Assembly (NCBI GenBank): GCA_015680685.1
Contig: MNCI01004064.1
Location: forward strand, 282,428-346,427
DNA length: 64,000 nt
Origin: Gnetum montanum
Lineage: Eukaryota > Streptophyta > Gnetopsida > Gnetales > Gnetaceae
Direction: 5' to 3'
Each line of letters starts with the position of its first letter. Within the stretch, counting starts at the first letter, position 1. The notes below the pieces were generated by a model that worked only from the letters and a program-made list of their open reading frames with translations, was not told where the DNA came from and made no database searches. Below, in pieces: positions 24,379 through 34,409 of the stretch. Made by a program: the position numbers and the translations under genes.

Positions 24379-25002
24379 TGATGAGTGGCAAGGTACCCCT
24401 ACACTTAACCATACGAATACGAGCATTACACACACGATCCGGTCAAACTCCATAGACTAAGTGCCTACACGCCTCATGGAACACTTAAGGTTAATTATTC
24501 ATTGTCTTCCCAGACTTGTATTTGTCACGGTTGTATGGTTAAGTAAGCCTGAGGTATATGATTTTTATATCNGCGCTAGTCGTTGCTGGGATTACCAAGT
24601 GTAACGCATGTGCTCGAAGCGGTCGTACTGAGGCACTTAACTAGGAGAGAAGGGTTGAGAAGGATTTAATGACTAATAAAGCATTAAATGATAAACAATA
24701 AATAACAATAAATAAAATCTTATTTAGCCTATTCCATGCACTGCAAGGTTTATCCAAGAAGTTTGTCTTTATTGCCGTACACAAACTTGTGTTCAGGTAT
24801 AATATTTGCTCAAATAAAGATTCGTTCACTTTGGAGCTCCTACTGCGGGCACATGGAAAATATTCTATCTTTCGACGGATCAAACTGCCAGAGTTTCGCT
24901 ACGGTCTAGGCCTAGAATTAGAAACAAGGAAGAGCTACGTCTTATTTATAGATATGATGGCGCACTGCAATATCGCGGGGGATGCAATATCGCGTCCCAT
25001 CA
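24379..25002 (-). repeat. L2 3' LTR (left on plus strand)
   Basis: The end CCCATCA is at 25,002. The single N at 24,573 hides about 145-150 bases present in the right LTR (about 29,566-29,713), which explains the shorter length. A minus-strand TATAAATAAG box lies at 24,941-24,950. The purine run GGGGGTA on the minus strand just inside (25,003-25,010) is the likely polypurine tract. Confidence 0.88.
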
Positions 25003-25902
25003 TACCCCCATGACTAAATAAAAACTTGTCCTTGAGTTTCGTACAAAATATTGGGATGGTATGGGATTATTGACTCAAAATGGAACTAATGGGATGACAT
25101 GTGAATGAATCATCATTACAAGACAAGACAAAATTGGTGTTCATGACAACAAGAGTGAACACCTTATACATTTGACATCAGGCCTTATTTGGCAGTTGAG
25201 AAAGAGAGAGAGAGAGAAAGAAGTTTTGTTGCTGCCAACGGCAAGATTGCGTCCTTCGTTGTTCATCCGTAAGCGTGCCATCGGTCTTGCTCCTTGCATA
25301 GTTGCTTTTAGCACTGCTCCATTCCATGTGTTCCCTCCAAATCCAATCCGTTGTTGCATGATTGCCATTTGCACACACAACACAGTCTTTATATTAGCAA
25401 GGGTAAATGAATTTCAATGTAGTTGATACCTTGCTTCGATGAAAGGTCCATTGACTGAGTTGTGGTATGGCTGATACGGGTCTGAAGATATAATAGTGGT
25501 GACTACCGAAGGTGTAGGGGTTAGGAGAAGATCAAAAAAATTTGGGTCTCCACCCCCATGACCCCCATTTCATCTTGACGTTATAGTTCATCTTGACATC
25601 CATGAACTCATTGCCTGCTATATCAAAAGAAACATACCTTAGTATCAACATCATAACTTAAAGGTAAAAACCAAACATTAGCAATTAATATAAAAATAGT
25701 GCATACCATCATTAAGAACACTTATTGGTGACAAACTTACAAAATGGATAAGTCTCACACACACACACACACAAAGAAATGAAAAAGTATGAACGATGTT
25801 CTAAAACAAAAATAAGAAAAGTTAAAGAAATTTGTAAAACAAAAATGTGTAAAACAAAAATGTGTAAAATAAAAACTTAAAAAGAACTGAGGGCCCCAAA
25901 TG

Positions 25903-26344
25903 ATTAGCATAGGTGACCATCTCCCCCATGATTGAATGGAAAGAGAGAGATTTGAAATAATGAGCACCTATTTGAATTTTTGAGAAGTATCCAACTTCTC
26001 CTGATTGATGTTTTCAAGTTAAGGGGTGGAAGTTGGCGATGTTCATATTCCAATGTATCTATGCCTTTGTTGTGGTCATGAGTTGTTCCCCCAGTTCGTT
26101 CCATGCATGTTGGTAAGTTGCTCTTTCGAATAGCTATCAACCACGGGGTGTCCACTTGTTGTGTGGTTGCTACATATAGGCATCTTTGTCTTAGAGTTTC
26201 TAAGGCACACCTGTTGCATGGAGGAGATGTAGAGCATTCCTCCATGTCATCACCTGATGAGTCACTGTATGTGATGCATGGAACTTTCTTCTTCTCGATC
26301 TTTCCATAAATGTTTACCTTAAGATATTTCCAAGGAAAGATCAC
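25903..26344 (-). pseudogene. L2 protein segment downstream of protease
   Basis: An open minus-strand frame of 146 codons (25,904-26,344) continues from the protease end, with YSDSSGDDMEECSTSPPC and a HDHNKG stretch. It has no recognised domain. By position it would be the C-terminal tail of the gag-protease polyprotein, where autonomous relatives would go on into RT. After it, 25,003-25,900 is non-coding and contains a (CA)n run at 25,757-25,774. It could also be an independent small ORF, but the join to protease makes a tail more likely. Confidence 0.45.
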
Positions 26345-26740
26345 GAATTCCTAGGCATGCATCTATTGTGCTTAGCCATGCCCTTCCCATTATAATTGGG
26401 AAGTCCCCTTCATTGCTGTTGACTTCTATCACCAAGAAATCGATTGGGTATGACCAACCACACACAGTGGTAATGATGTCCTCCAGTAATCCAAAGGGAA
26501 TGGTGATGGATTGGTTAGCCAGCTCTAGTTGAATATTGCTCTTCTTAAGTTGGGGCAGGTTCCAAGCTTGATACATTTCTCGTGATATTAAGTTGACTTC
26601 GGAACCTGAGTCAAGAAGGGCCTTATGTGGTTCATTCCCGGTGACTTGGAGGTAGATTAAGGGACTTCCAGGGTCAAATAGTTTCCTGGGAAGGTGGCCT
26701 ACCTTGATCTAGTTGGTTACAGTATGTGTTAACATAACCG
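26345..26740 (-). pseudogene. L2 aspartic protease
   Basis: A retropepsin domain on the minus strand. The active site LLDSGSEVNLI is visible with DSGS at 26,601-26,612, and GRAWLS lies at 26,373-26,387, the classic end motif of plant gypsy proteases. The frame is open from 26,576 to 26,319, while the active-site part requires joining across a stop or frameshift. In the polyprotein it would cut gag from downstream products. Both key motifs are kept better than in the L1 copies, consistent with a younger element. Confidence 0.85.
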
Positions 26741-26786
26741 TATGCGTTGAGCTCTGGTATTGGTTTGAAGGGAGCTCCGAAGCCTT

Positions 26787-27262
26787 CTATGTTAGAGGAG
26801 TGGTCACAGACTCAACCGCTTGTGGTTGTGAGAGCTTGTATGGGCTTTTGGTTTTGAAGAAAGGTCTTCTCTTTTTGTGGTTTTTAGAACCAGCAGTAGT
26901 TTGAAGGTTTATAGCTCTCGTAGCATTACGTTGCTGTGGTTGAGTGGGGAGTTCCCCTTGCATTGTTGGAGCGGGTGGTATGGGAACTACTGGTGGAAGA
27001 GAGGCGGATGGATTAGGAGGATGGTATGGATGTGAAGTGTCTTCCGGAGGAGAAGGAGTCCTTCTAAAGTACTCCCAAACTTGGTAGTGACGTTGGGGAG
27101 TTGTGTGACCCATGGAGTCACTTGGAGAAATCGACTATTGCATGTAGTAGCCATATGGATCGGGTTGTTGGTAAGGGTACTGTTGTTTCGGTGGTGGCAT
27201 CCCCCATGACTGTGGGTATTGCCACTGTTGATGTTGCCCGATGGGTTGTGGTGGAGTTCCAC
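26787..27262 (-). pseudogene. L2 gag-protease linker, Pro/Gln-rich
   Basis: Minus-strand frames rich in Pro, Gln and His (for example PSPPEDTSHPYHPPNP) connect the zinc knuckle to protease. They look like a disordered linker. The frame changes at least once around 27,110-27,140. Confidence 0.5.
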
Positions 27263-29222
27263 TTGGATAGTACATCAACGATTGGTGGAACTGTCTTGGG
27301 TTACCTTGGGGATAAGGTAACCTTTGGGGTGTCTGCCATCTGTTAAGTCTCAGGTTGAGTGCATACACCCCGGAATCTTGTAGATGTGAGATAATTGGAC
27401 AACATTCCTTGGGATGGTCATATTGGCAAATCTCACATTCACCGTCATTGTCTGTGTCCAAATCCACAACTTCATCAAAGATATTCATTTTCCCCTTACC
27501 CTTGTCATGTGCAGGGCCTGAATCTCTTCACTTTTTCTTGTCCTTGTCACTACTTTGTTCCTCCTTAGACTCCTCTACGATTTTCAGGACAAGTTCAAGT
27601 CTATTGTCCAAGGAGTCTTGTATCTAATCTACCTTAGCCGCTACTTCTGTTTGTAGCTTCTGAAGCGGCAAGGTTTTTCTATTCACCAACTCTTCGAGTG
27701 GTGACTCATCCTCTTCATCGCAAAATCTCACTCCCTTCTTTCAAAGGGAAGGATCACAATTATATTCTTCCACACTTTCTCTTTTTCGTAGCTCCCCTTC
27801 TTCTTTGGCTACTTGCTCCAACAATGGATGAATTTCATGGAATCTAAGTTCTAATAATCCCCCGTGGGCATAAGTCCCAAGGGTTCTCCTAGTTTCATAC
27901 CTTAGCCCATCTACGAGATGGCGTAGTTGATCCTATTGTGCATAACCATGGCTCAGGAAACGATGTAGCAATGCATAGTAGCAGCCCATGGTAGCATCCA
28001 AGGGTTCATGAGTACCTTGCTTTCATCCTTGGATCTGCTTACGCAAGTTAGACACTTTGGAGTACATTTGATATTTATTGTTGAAGAGTTCTAACATTGT
28101 ACTCCACCTCCTAATGGTTTCTGGTTCTAAGGATCAGTACCAACTCTCTGTTTCCTTTATGAGTGTCCTAGGAAACAAATTCAGTTTCTACCACTCGTTT
28201 TCTATGTTTTGCAAAGCACAGGCATCATGGAATGCCTGTAAATGATTTTGCGGATCTGCATTGTATCCCCCTTCAAATCGTGGGATGTTATTCATATTCA
28301 ATCTCTTGATCCGACTGTTCTTTTGATGCCTTGTTGGTATTCTCACAGCCTCCATTATATTTAGCATGCTTCGAGTGGTAAGTAGGGGTTCATCATGATC
28401 ATCTTTTTCATGACATCTATGATGTCTACCTTGTTCCCTACTTTCCCTTCGTTCATGCCTAGATTCTCTTGATTGCCCTCGTCCTCTCTCTTGACTCTCT
28501 CATCAAGGTCTCTCATTTCTCTTACCCTTATCATCACCGTTATGCTCTTGATGACTGGGCCCTGATGTGGAAGGAGAGGGTGAATAATGTAATGAAGGTG
28601 AAGAAGAAGGAGAACCATCGCCATGATGATGTTTCTTACCTTCTCTTCGGTGGCTTTGGCCCCGATCGTGATGACGGTCTGAGTGCCCGTCCTTGTCATG
28701 TGTTGTTGTTCTCTTAGTGAATAGCTGGTGTTCACAGGGATCAGAACCAGGGTTGTGTATCGTGGAATGTAGGTTTTGATACCCCACCTCCTCACTATTG
28801 TTAGGAGGGGGAACATCTTTCGATTGAGAACCTATTATAAGTGGTTCACAATTTCCAATTTCACTTAGGATGTGCGAGACCCCTTTGCCCTTCAACAATG
28901 TATGGTGGCTCTCCTGCCTTGAGTCCCTTAAACATTGTGCATATAATTCTGTCATGCTTATCTGTGCCAGAGCACGGAGAAGCATGTTGGGGACTGCATG
29001 ATCTGGAGGTAACACTATATTACCTTGTAGGTTTCTCTAGCACATCTGTTTATCCTGATGGAGGATAAAAGTAAAATTGGATATATACTCATCAGGATGA
29101 GTATGTACCACCCTATATTGTTGAAGAACTGGCTGATTTTGGTTATGTGTTTTAGACTGCCGACTATTTCTTGTATGATCCCTAGGTGGTGTAATGCTCT
29201 TGTGAGAAGAAGAAGAAGACAT
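27263..29222 (-). pseudogene. L2 gag with zinc knuckle
   Basis: The start is near 29,222 (ATG, MSSSSSHKS), 143 bases inside the 5' LTR border. An N-terminal Asp/His/Ser-rich part (29,015-28,503, with HHDRGQSHRREGKKHHH) is followed by a basic/acidic stretch and a gag core at about 28,320-27,880, read as RFEGGYNADPQNHLQAF, then an FNNKYQMYSKVS-like segment and an LRKQIQG-like segment. A zinc-knuckle-like CEICQYDHPKECC lies at 27,398-27,437, with spacing shorter than the usual C-X2-C-X4-H-X4-C. Frameshifts near 28,500 and 28,000 and stops break it. It is a nucleocapsid-type structural protein. Confidence 0.75.
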
Positions 29223-29346
29223 TGTGTCTTATCGGTGTGCTACTTAACCATTATATAAATTTTTGTTTAATTAACCCTAAGGTTTGTTTAGGCTCCCAAC
29301 GATGCGAGTGATCTCCTATGTTCTACTTAGTGATCGAACACTTAGT

Positions 29347-29363
29347 CCCTGGCAACGGTGCCA
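29347..29363 (-). other. L2 primer-binding site (tRNA-Asp)
   Basis: CCCTGGCAACGGTGCCA on the plus strand differs at two transitions from the 3' end of plant tRNA-Asp (from general knowledge of that tRNA). It sits one base from the LTR, so it is the minus-strand DNA primer site. Confidence 0.85.
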
Positions 29364-29364
29364 A

Positions 29365-30175
29365 TGATGAGTGGCGAGGTATCCCTACACTCAACCATAC
29401 GAATACGAGCGTTACACACGCGATCTGGTCAAACTCCACAGACTAAGTGCCTACACGCCTCATGGAACACTTAAGGTTAATTATTCGTTGTCTTCCCAGA
29501 CTTACTTGTATTTGTCATGGTTGTATGGTTAAGTAAGTCTGAGGTATATGATTTTTATATCTTTTCTATTTTATCTCCTATGCTGACAAGGTGAAGGGTG
29601 AAGAGATTAATTAACTAAATTTAACTTAACTAACTAAGCCTTAATTAACCTAGCATCAGTATCCATTCCCACTTACCGTTCACACTCTGAACCAATGCAA
29701 CCTTGGTTACCAAGCGCTAGTCGTTGCTGGGATTACCAAGTGTAACGCATGTGCTCGCAGCGGTCGTACTGAGGCACTTAACTAGGAGAGAAGGGTTGAG
29801 AAGGATTTAATGACTAATAAAGCATTAAATGATAAACAATAAATAACAATAAATAAAATCTTATTTAGCCTATTCCATGCACTGCAAGGTTTATCCAAGA
29901 AGTTTGTCTTTATTGCCGTACACAAACTTGTGTTCAGGTATAATATTTGCTCAAATAAAGATTCGTTCACTTTGGAGCTCCTACTGCGGGCACATGGAAA
30001 ATATTCTATCTTTCGACGGATCAAACTGCCAGAGTTTCGCTACGGTCTAGGCCTAGAATTGGAAACAAGGGAGAGCTGCCTCTTATTTATAGATATGACA
30101 GCACATTGCGATATAGCGTACGCGATATCGCAGAGGAAGACGTGATATCGCGGCCCATGCGATATTGCGTCCCAT
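29365..30175 (-). repeat. L2 5' LTR (right on plus strand)
   Basis: 811 bp, TGATGAGTGG...CCCATCA. The minus-strand TATAAATAAG is at 30,082-30,091. The first part of U3 (30,105-30,170) is packed with GCGATATCGC-like palindromes. The stretch 29,714-30,050 is nearly identical to 24,574-24,910 in the other LTR. Confidence 0.92.
30082..30091 (-). promoter_or_regulatory. L2 5' LTR TATA box
   Basis: TATAAATAAG read on the minus strand is conserved in all three L2 LTRs (also 24,941 and 21,340) and lies about 90 bases from the U3 start, so U3 is very short. Confidence 0.65.
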
Positions 30176-30452
30176 CACTCTCGAAAGAGTATATAAGGAT
30201 AAAACCAACAATGAAAGATAATACAATGTCGTGAAAGTGAACAGATGATCCTTAACAAGAGAGAGGATAAGGTCTTTACTAGGAACTTCTTGTTTGATCT
30301 TCAAGAGATCAACAAATCTTTTTCACACAATCCTATGCTTACCATCTCTCTTGTTTAACATGGCCACCTATGTGCATTTTTGTTGGTGATTTGGTGTCGT
30401 AGAGTTGGTGTTATTAGCATCATTGTTTTCCTTATCATTAGCCATAGTTTAA
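30176..30452. other. Target-site duplication and short unassigned flank
   Basis: CTCTC at 30,176-30,180 completes the L2 duplication. The rest is the continuation of the pre-insertion sequence left of 24,374. A minus-strand start near 30,444 reads MANDKENNDANNTN and stops after about 25 codons; this might be the start of a decayed gag, but it is too short to assign. Confidence 0.5.
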
Positions 30453-30950
30453 TGAGCCAAAGTAAAATTTGGTGCTAGATTATTTTAATAATTATCTTTG
30501 TTGCATAAATTGTCACCTTGTTTGTGAATGACCTATGAGTTGTATCCATGGAGGAACGATTCAAAGTCAAAAAGATCATCAAGACATAAAACGATTAGGA
30601 TTCAATCCAATCAAATTCTACACTTATGACTATCAATCATAGGTAAAAACTTAAATTTTTATCCTAATTTCTAATATTAAGTTCAAAAATGAAAATTAAT
30701 GATTAAATCAAATTGAAATCAAGAATAAAAATAGATATCTCACCTAATCTGCAATTCTACTTTGCTATCTTCACAATGTAGTAGCCTGAACACCCTTACA
30801 ATGCACTCTAATGGTCTATAGTCACCACAAGGCTCAACAAATCCTCTCTTAATAATTTTTGAGAAAAATTGACTTCAACTTGATGTGGGTTTTCTTGAGT
30901 ATCAACTCCTCTTCTTTGTATTCAATCCTCCTCCATACAAACCTAACTGT

Positions 30951-30960
30951 CTTATTTATA
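30951..30960 (-). promoter_or_regulatory. L3 left LTR TATA box
   Basis: TATAAATAAG on the minus strand is conserved at 46,107-46,116 in the right LTR. It places transcription start downstream, so R-U5 would be about 30,920-30,453. Confidence 0.6.
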
Positions 30961-31244
30961 CTAACAATTTTACTACAATGTATAAAAATAATCATTTTAA
31001 TAATAGGTTGATATCGAAGAATCAAATGCCAATCCATTATTTTTGGTGTAAACTGCCAAGTCTGGCAGCCTTGATGTCTTCGATTAATAGGAAATTTGAT
31101 AGAAGCGGTGGAAGAGGCATTGCAGGATTGTAGTTTCTTGCAATTGCACGGTTGTTTCGTGATTTGTTTTTATTATTGGCTGCATGTGCTCGTTCATAAT
31201 GCTCCATGTAAGCATTGATCTTCCTTAGATATTTTGCGAAATCT

Positions 31245-31965
31245 GTTCCCAGACATGACTCCATGGCGGTGACCTGAGGAGAGTAATTGTCCGTCTATTC
31301 ATAGTATCGGAAATACAAGCAAAGGTGTCTTGCACTTTGGGATAGCTGGAGATGGCTATGTTTCCCTCGATGTATCCACCAGTTTTTTTGTCAGCCAACA
31401 CGTCCATGAGAGTGGTCTTTCCTGTGCCACTTACACTCATGAGGCACGTCAAAGCTCCTGGTCAGAATGAACCACTCACATACTTCAAGAGTTACAGATG
31501 GTTCTCTGTAACTCCCTGGGCTTTCATTTCAGCAGGCAAGTCGGCGTAGTAGTTGACATCTTTGAAGGTAAGAGATAGGGATTCGAAGGACAAAACAATG
31601 TGCTTGCTTGTGGTTCTGGGGGTCCCTGCCGCTGCTCCTGCTGCATCAGATCCTCTGGGAGACAAGCTGCTTCTCCTCATAATTTCTCTCACTCTATTCT
31701 GCTTTGAAGAGGACTTGTTCCTTGAACTTATTTCAATGGCGGATGTGTCAACTATTCTGTTGGCGTGTTTTTCTACTAGAACCTCTTCTGGCACCACCGC
31801 TTGTAGTTTTCCCAGGGGCTTCAAGATGCTCATTGCTAAAGTGAAGGAGGCGTTGAAGAGAAAGGCGTAACCCACCAACGCTGTGGTGCCTAAGAATTTT
31901 GTGTCGATTTCTCTGGCAATGCACACGTGCTTATACTTGTAAAGGTGGTGTTGCTGGAGATGGTC
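31245..31965 (-). pseudogene. PDR-type ABCG transporter fragment (end of TMD1 to start of NBD2)
   Basis: Minus-strand reading: GYAFLFNASFTLAMSILKPL (end of the first membrane domain), a Ser/Arg-rich linker, LTFKDVNYYADLPAEMKAQG (the typical PDR entry to the second ATPase domain), then [15 protein letters not shown] at 31,411-31,437, which is Walker A, and [20 protein letters not shown] frameshift follows before a [10 protein letters not shown] relic. Full-size ABCG proteins have about 1,400 residues; this covers only about 230. There is at least one stop between linker and Walker A and no visible intron. The flanks are retrotransposon LTR, so it is a captured piece and not a gene. Confidence 0.88.
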
Positions 31966-31989
31966 ATAACTGGGCGGAAGCCTCCGGAG

Positions 31990-32420
31990 ACACGGCTGGC
32001 TGCTGTTGCAGAGGAAGAGGCTAGCACGGCCGTGGAGTGGGCATGCACATAGCTGCGGTGAGGAAGGGTGGCCCAGCTGCTGGACTCGTTGCTGCTTAAG
32101 GATGTGTTGCAGAGAGACGGGCAGGCGAATCATGCGGTGGTGGAGAGTATGAAGATCGCATTTGATTGCACTCACGTCGTGCTGTCGTGATGGCCTACCA
32201 TGAAGACCGTCGTCTCCCAACTTGAGGCCATCTTGGAAATGCTATCCTGCCTGATGGCGGTCGTGTCCATCGCTATTATCCTCTCCAATCTCCTTGAGCA
32301 CTGTTAATAAATGGAGGAAAAAAAATGCTAATGGATAGAAATGGTTTGCTGTTTACGATTTTACCATCTACCATAATGGCCATACCCACATGTGTCGAGA
32401 TAAGATGGCAAAAATCAATA
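31990..32420 (-). pseudogene. Hydrophobic coding relic next to ABCG in L3 LTR
   Basis: The minus-strand reading has GMAIMVDGKIVNS (near 32,380) and LTVLKEIGEDN (near 32,290). The right-LTR counterpart (50,891-51,411) keeps longer frames with SNMIFILSTITGFGYPSLYN and AHSMAMLVSSIIAVANG. The alternation of hydrophobic stretches suggests a membrane protein. I do not recognise the family; it may be an upstream exon of the same transporter gene or a second captured gene. Confidence 0.45.
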
Positions 32421-32627
32421 AAGCCTGCAACTGCTACCCAATTATAAAATAATACAATAAATCACATTATAATTATATCAACTATAATTTGCAATACAAT
32501 AAATTAAAATAAACATTAATTAAACACCGACCAAATAATTAACTATATGTAATACAAAATAAAATCAATTGAAATGCATAAATGTGACATGAATGCTTAT
32601 TTAAAAATTGAACCAATTTGGGATTTA

Positions 32628-34400
32628 ACACAACCCCGATTAACTTTTGGCCGTTGCTTGGCCATAAAGGCAAAAATAATAATAAATAGAACATTAATGT
32701 ACATGCAATTATAAACAAAATAAAATTAAGCTATTGCTATTTCAAGATACCCTTTTGGCTATCCAAAGTTTAATATATTAAAAACATATAGACATTTAAC
32801 AAGAACAAGATCATTATCATTCACTATCCAACATCATAAAATACCAAAACAGAAATTAAACTTGTCCATTGTCCAAATTTCCAAATAGTTATTTGTTAAT
32901 TATATACATATGCTTATTCTTCTATTGATAATAAGTTCTTATTATTGGATATGAGTCCACATATAACTCACTTAAGAATGCCCTACCTAGGATTAATTGG
33001 GCTTAACATTACCTCACAAGGTTTGCTTCATTGGTGCTAGAATGTCTTATAAACTCAAGGTTTAAACCTTTCCTATGATTTAAGGATCTTAGATGCATTA
33101 CTTATATCTAACTCATTCTCTAACTTGTTTTTGGCTCAGCTTTCAAGTTGGTTATACCCTAATATCATATCTTTTATTAATTGATTATCCTCTCCCCTAG
33201 TTAAATTAAGGTATGTAACATACCTAGGTTAATTAGCAAATATAAATTATTAAAAGGATAAATGATCAAAGGATATGCTAAAAGCAAGAATTGCCCTAGG
33301 TTTTATATATTCAGATGACTAAGAAGGTATCAAAGGTAATGGGTGAACGAGTATTAGTATTCATCATTGGACACCATAGTAGGGATCTCGACCACTAATG
33401 TCTATGGAAGACATGATGGGAAATACAAAGAAAACCCATGCATAAAAGTACCACTAGCAAAAGAGATGACCATGCTAAAGAAAAATAGGAACATAACTCA
33501 ACAAAAATGAAAAAAAGAAATAGAAAAAGTTAAAAATAAGGTAAAAGAAAAAGAAAAAAAAAAAATAGTTTGAAGAGTACAAAGAAGAAAAAGCAAAGTA
33601 ACTTTTTTTATTAACAAAGTAAGAGGAATGATTAGAAGTGAAGGTGCAAGTGAAGGTTCCCATTAAGATACTGACTATGAAGGAGTTACTCTTTAGCTAC
33701 TAGTGTTATATCCTAGTTCTAAGGTAGTGGCATCATTATTTAATTGTTAATTGCTATTTGACCCTTTAACACTTTGCTCATAGTAAGGGGCTCTTGTGGG
33801 ATCATCTTTTTTCTTTTTCTTNTAATCAAGTATTCAATACAAACCAAATAATAATAAACATAATCCTAACTTGAGCTATTTAGCCAACTTGACTTATAAA
33901 CATGGTACTTAAAGAATATTATTTAAAAACAATGAAGTTTATTATGTGTAAGACACTTATTAATCTAAAGCTCACNAAACTAGGTCCAATATAACAGACC
34001 CTTTCTACCTTAGTGACTCATCTAATCAAGTATTCAATACAAACCAAATACTAATAAACATAATCCTAACTTGAGCTATTTAGCCACCTTGACTTATAAA
34101 CATGATACTTAAAGAATATTATTTAAAAACAATGAAGTTTATTATGTGTAAGACACTTATTAATCTAAAGCTCACCCTTAGTTGAATTATGAGATTAAAC
34201 CTATGTATGTCAAGGTAGGAGGAGTTGTCATTCTCTTGGGCATTCTAGACATGATACAAATCAATTCTTTAAAGTTTCAACTAACAATAGAATATACTAT
34301 TGTCTTTTACATTTTTCAAGGTAAAAGTTGTAGATTGTAAATACTTCTTTATTAGTTTACTCTATGACATAAGAGTCTTGTTGAGGAATACGTTTGAGAG
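32628..34400 (-). other. L3 region between integrase and 3' LTR
   Basis: AT-rich, no ORF of note; some Athila elements carry an env-like ORF at this place, but I see no support for one. It contains an A/G-rich tract at 33,504-33,600 and the suspicious 152-base duplication around two single Ns. Confidence 0.5.
33824..33975. repeat. 152-base block duplicated at 34,022-34,173 and bounded by single Ns
   Basis: The block starts TAATCAAGTATTCAATAC and ends AAAGCTCAC, as does the copy at 34,022-34,173, with only a few differences. Ns at 33,823 and 33,976 mark both ends. This looks like a small contig of the same locus (or its other haplotype) placed as if it were extra sequence. Confidence 0.75.
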
Positions 34401-34409
34401 CTAAGAGCT

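Larger units (their letters stand above)
24379..30175 (-). mobile_element. L2: complete non-autonomous gag-protease LTR retrotransposon
   Basis: It is bounded by LTRs at 24,379-25,002 and 29,365-30,175 (TGATGAG...CCCATCA) with a perfect CTCTC duplication. The minus-strand order is LTR, tRNA-Asp primer site, gag, zinc knuckle, protease, C-terminal extension, purine tract, LTR. The internal region is only about 4.36 kb, and I find no RT, RNase H or integrase motifs in it. The element fits the terminal-repeat gag-type class that depends on proteins of an autonomous partner. Several frameshifts break the gag frame. It is among the youngest insertions here, judged by LTR similarity and the intact duplication. 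Confidence 0.9.
30453..32627 (-). repeat. L3 3' LTR (left), 2.17 kb, with captured gene pieces
   Basis: It matches both ends of 45,589-51,607. On the minus strand it begins TGTTAAA at 32,627, contains a hydrophobic coding relic (about 32,420-31,990), an ABCG fragment (about 31,960-31,245), a TATAAATAAG box (30,951-30,960), and ends at 30,453. The captured pieces thus lie in U3, in the same sense as the element. It keeps more CpG and GC than the right copy. Confidence 0.75.

Noticed and set aside
24641-24883. 80-codon ORF present identically at 29,782-30,024
   Set aside because: Both copies lie in the L2 LTRs; identity reflects LTR identity and not protein conservation.
28361-28816. Minus-strand ORF of 151 codons overlapping the L2 gag frame
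   Set aside because: Mostly an alternative frame of gag; only its last part may continue gag after a frameshift, so it is merged with the gag entry.
31245-31965. Working host ABCG gene
   Set aside because: Only about 230 of some 1,400 residues, with stop and frameshift, and bounded by LTR sequence in both copies.
32628-34400. Env-like ORF of an Athila element
   Set aside because: Position would fit, but no frame, signal peptide or membrane segment can be read.
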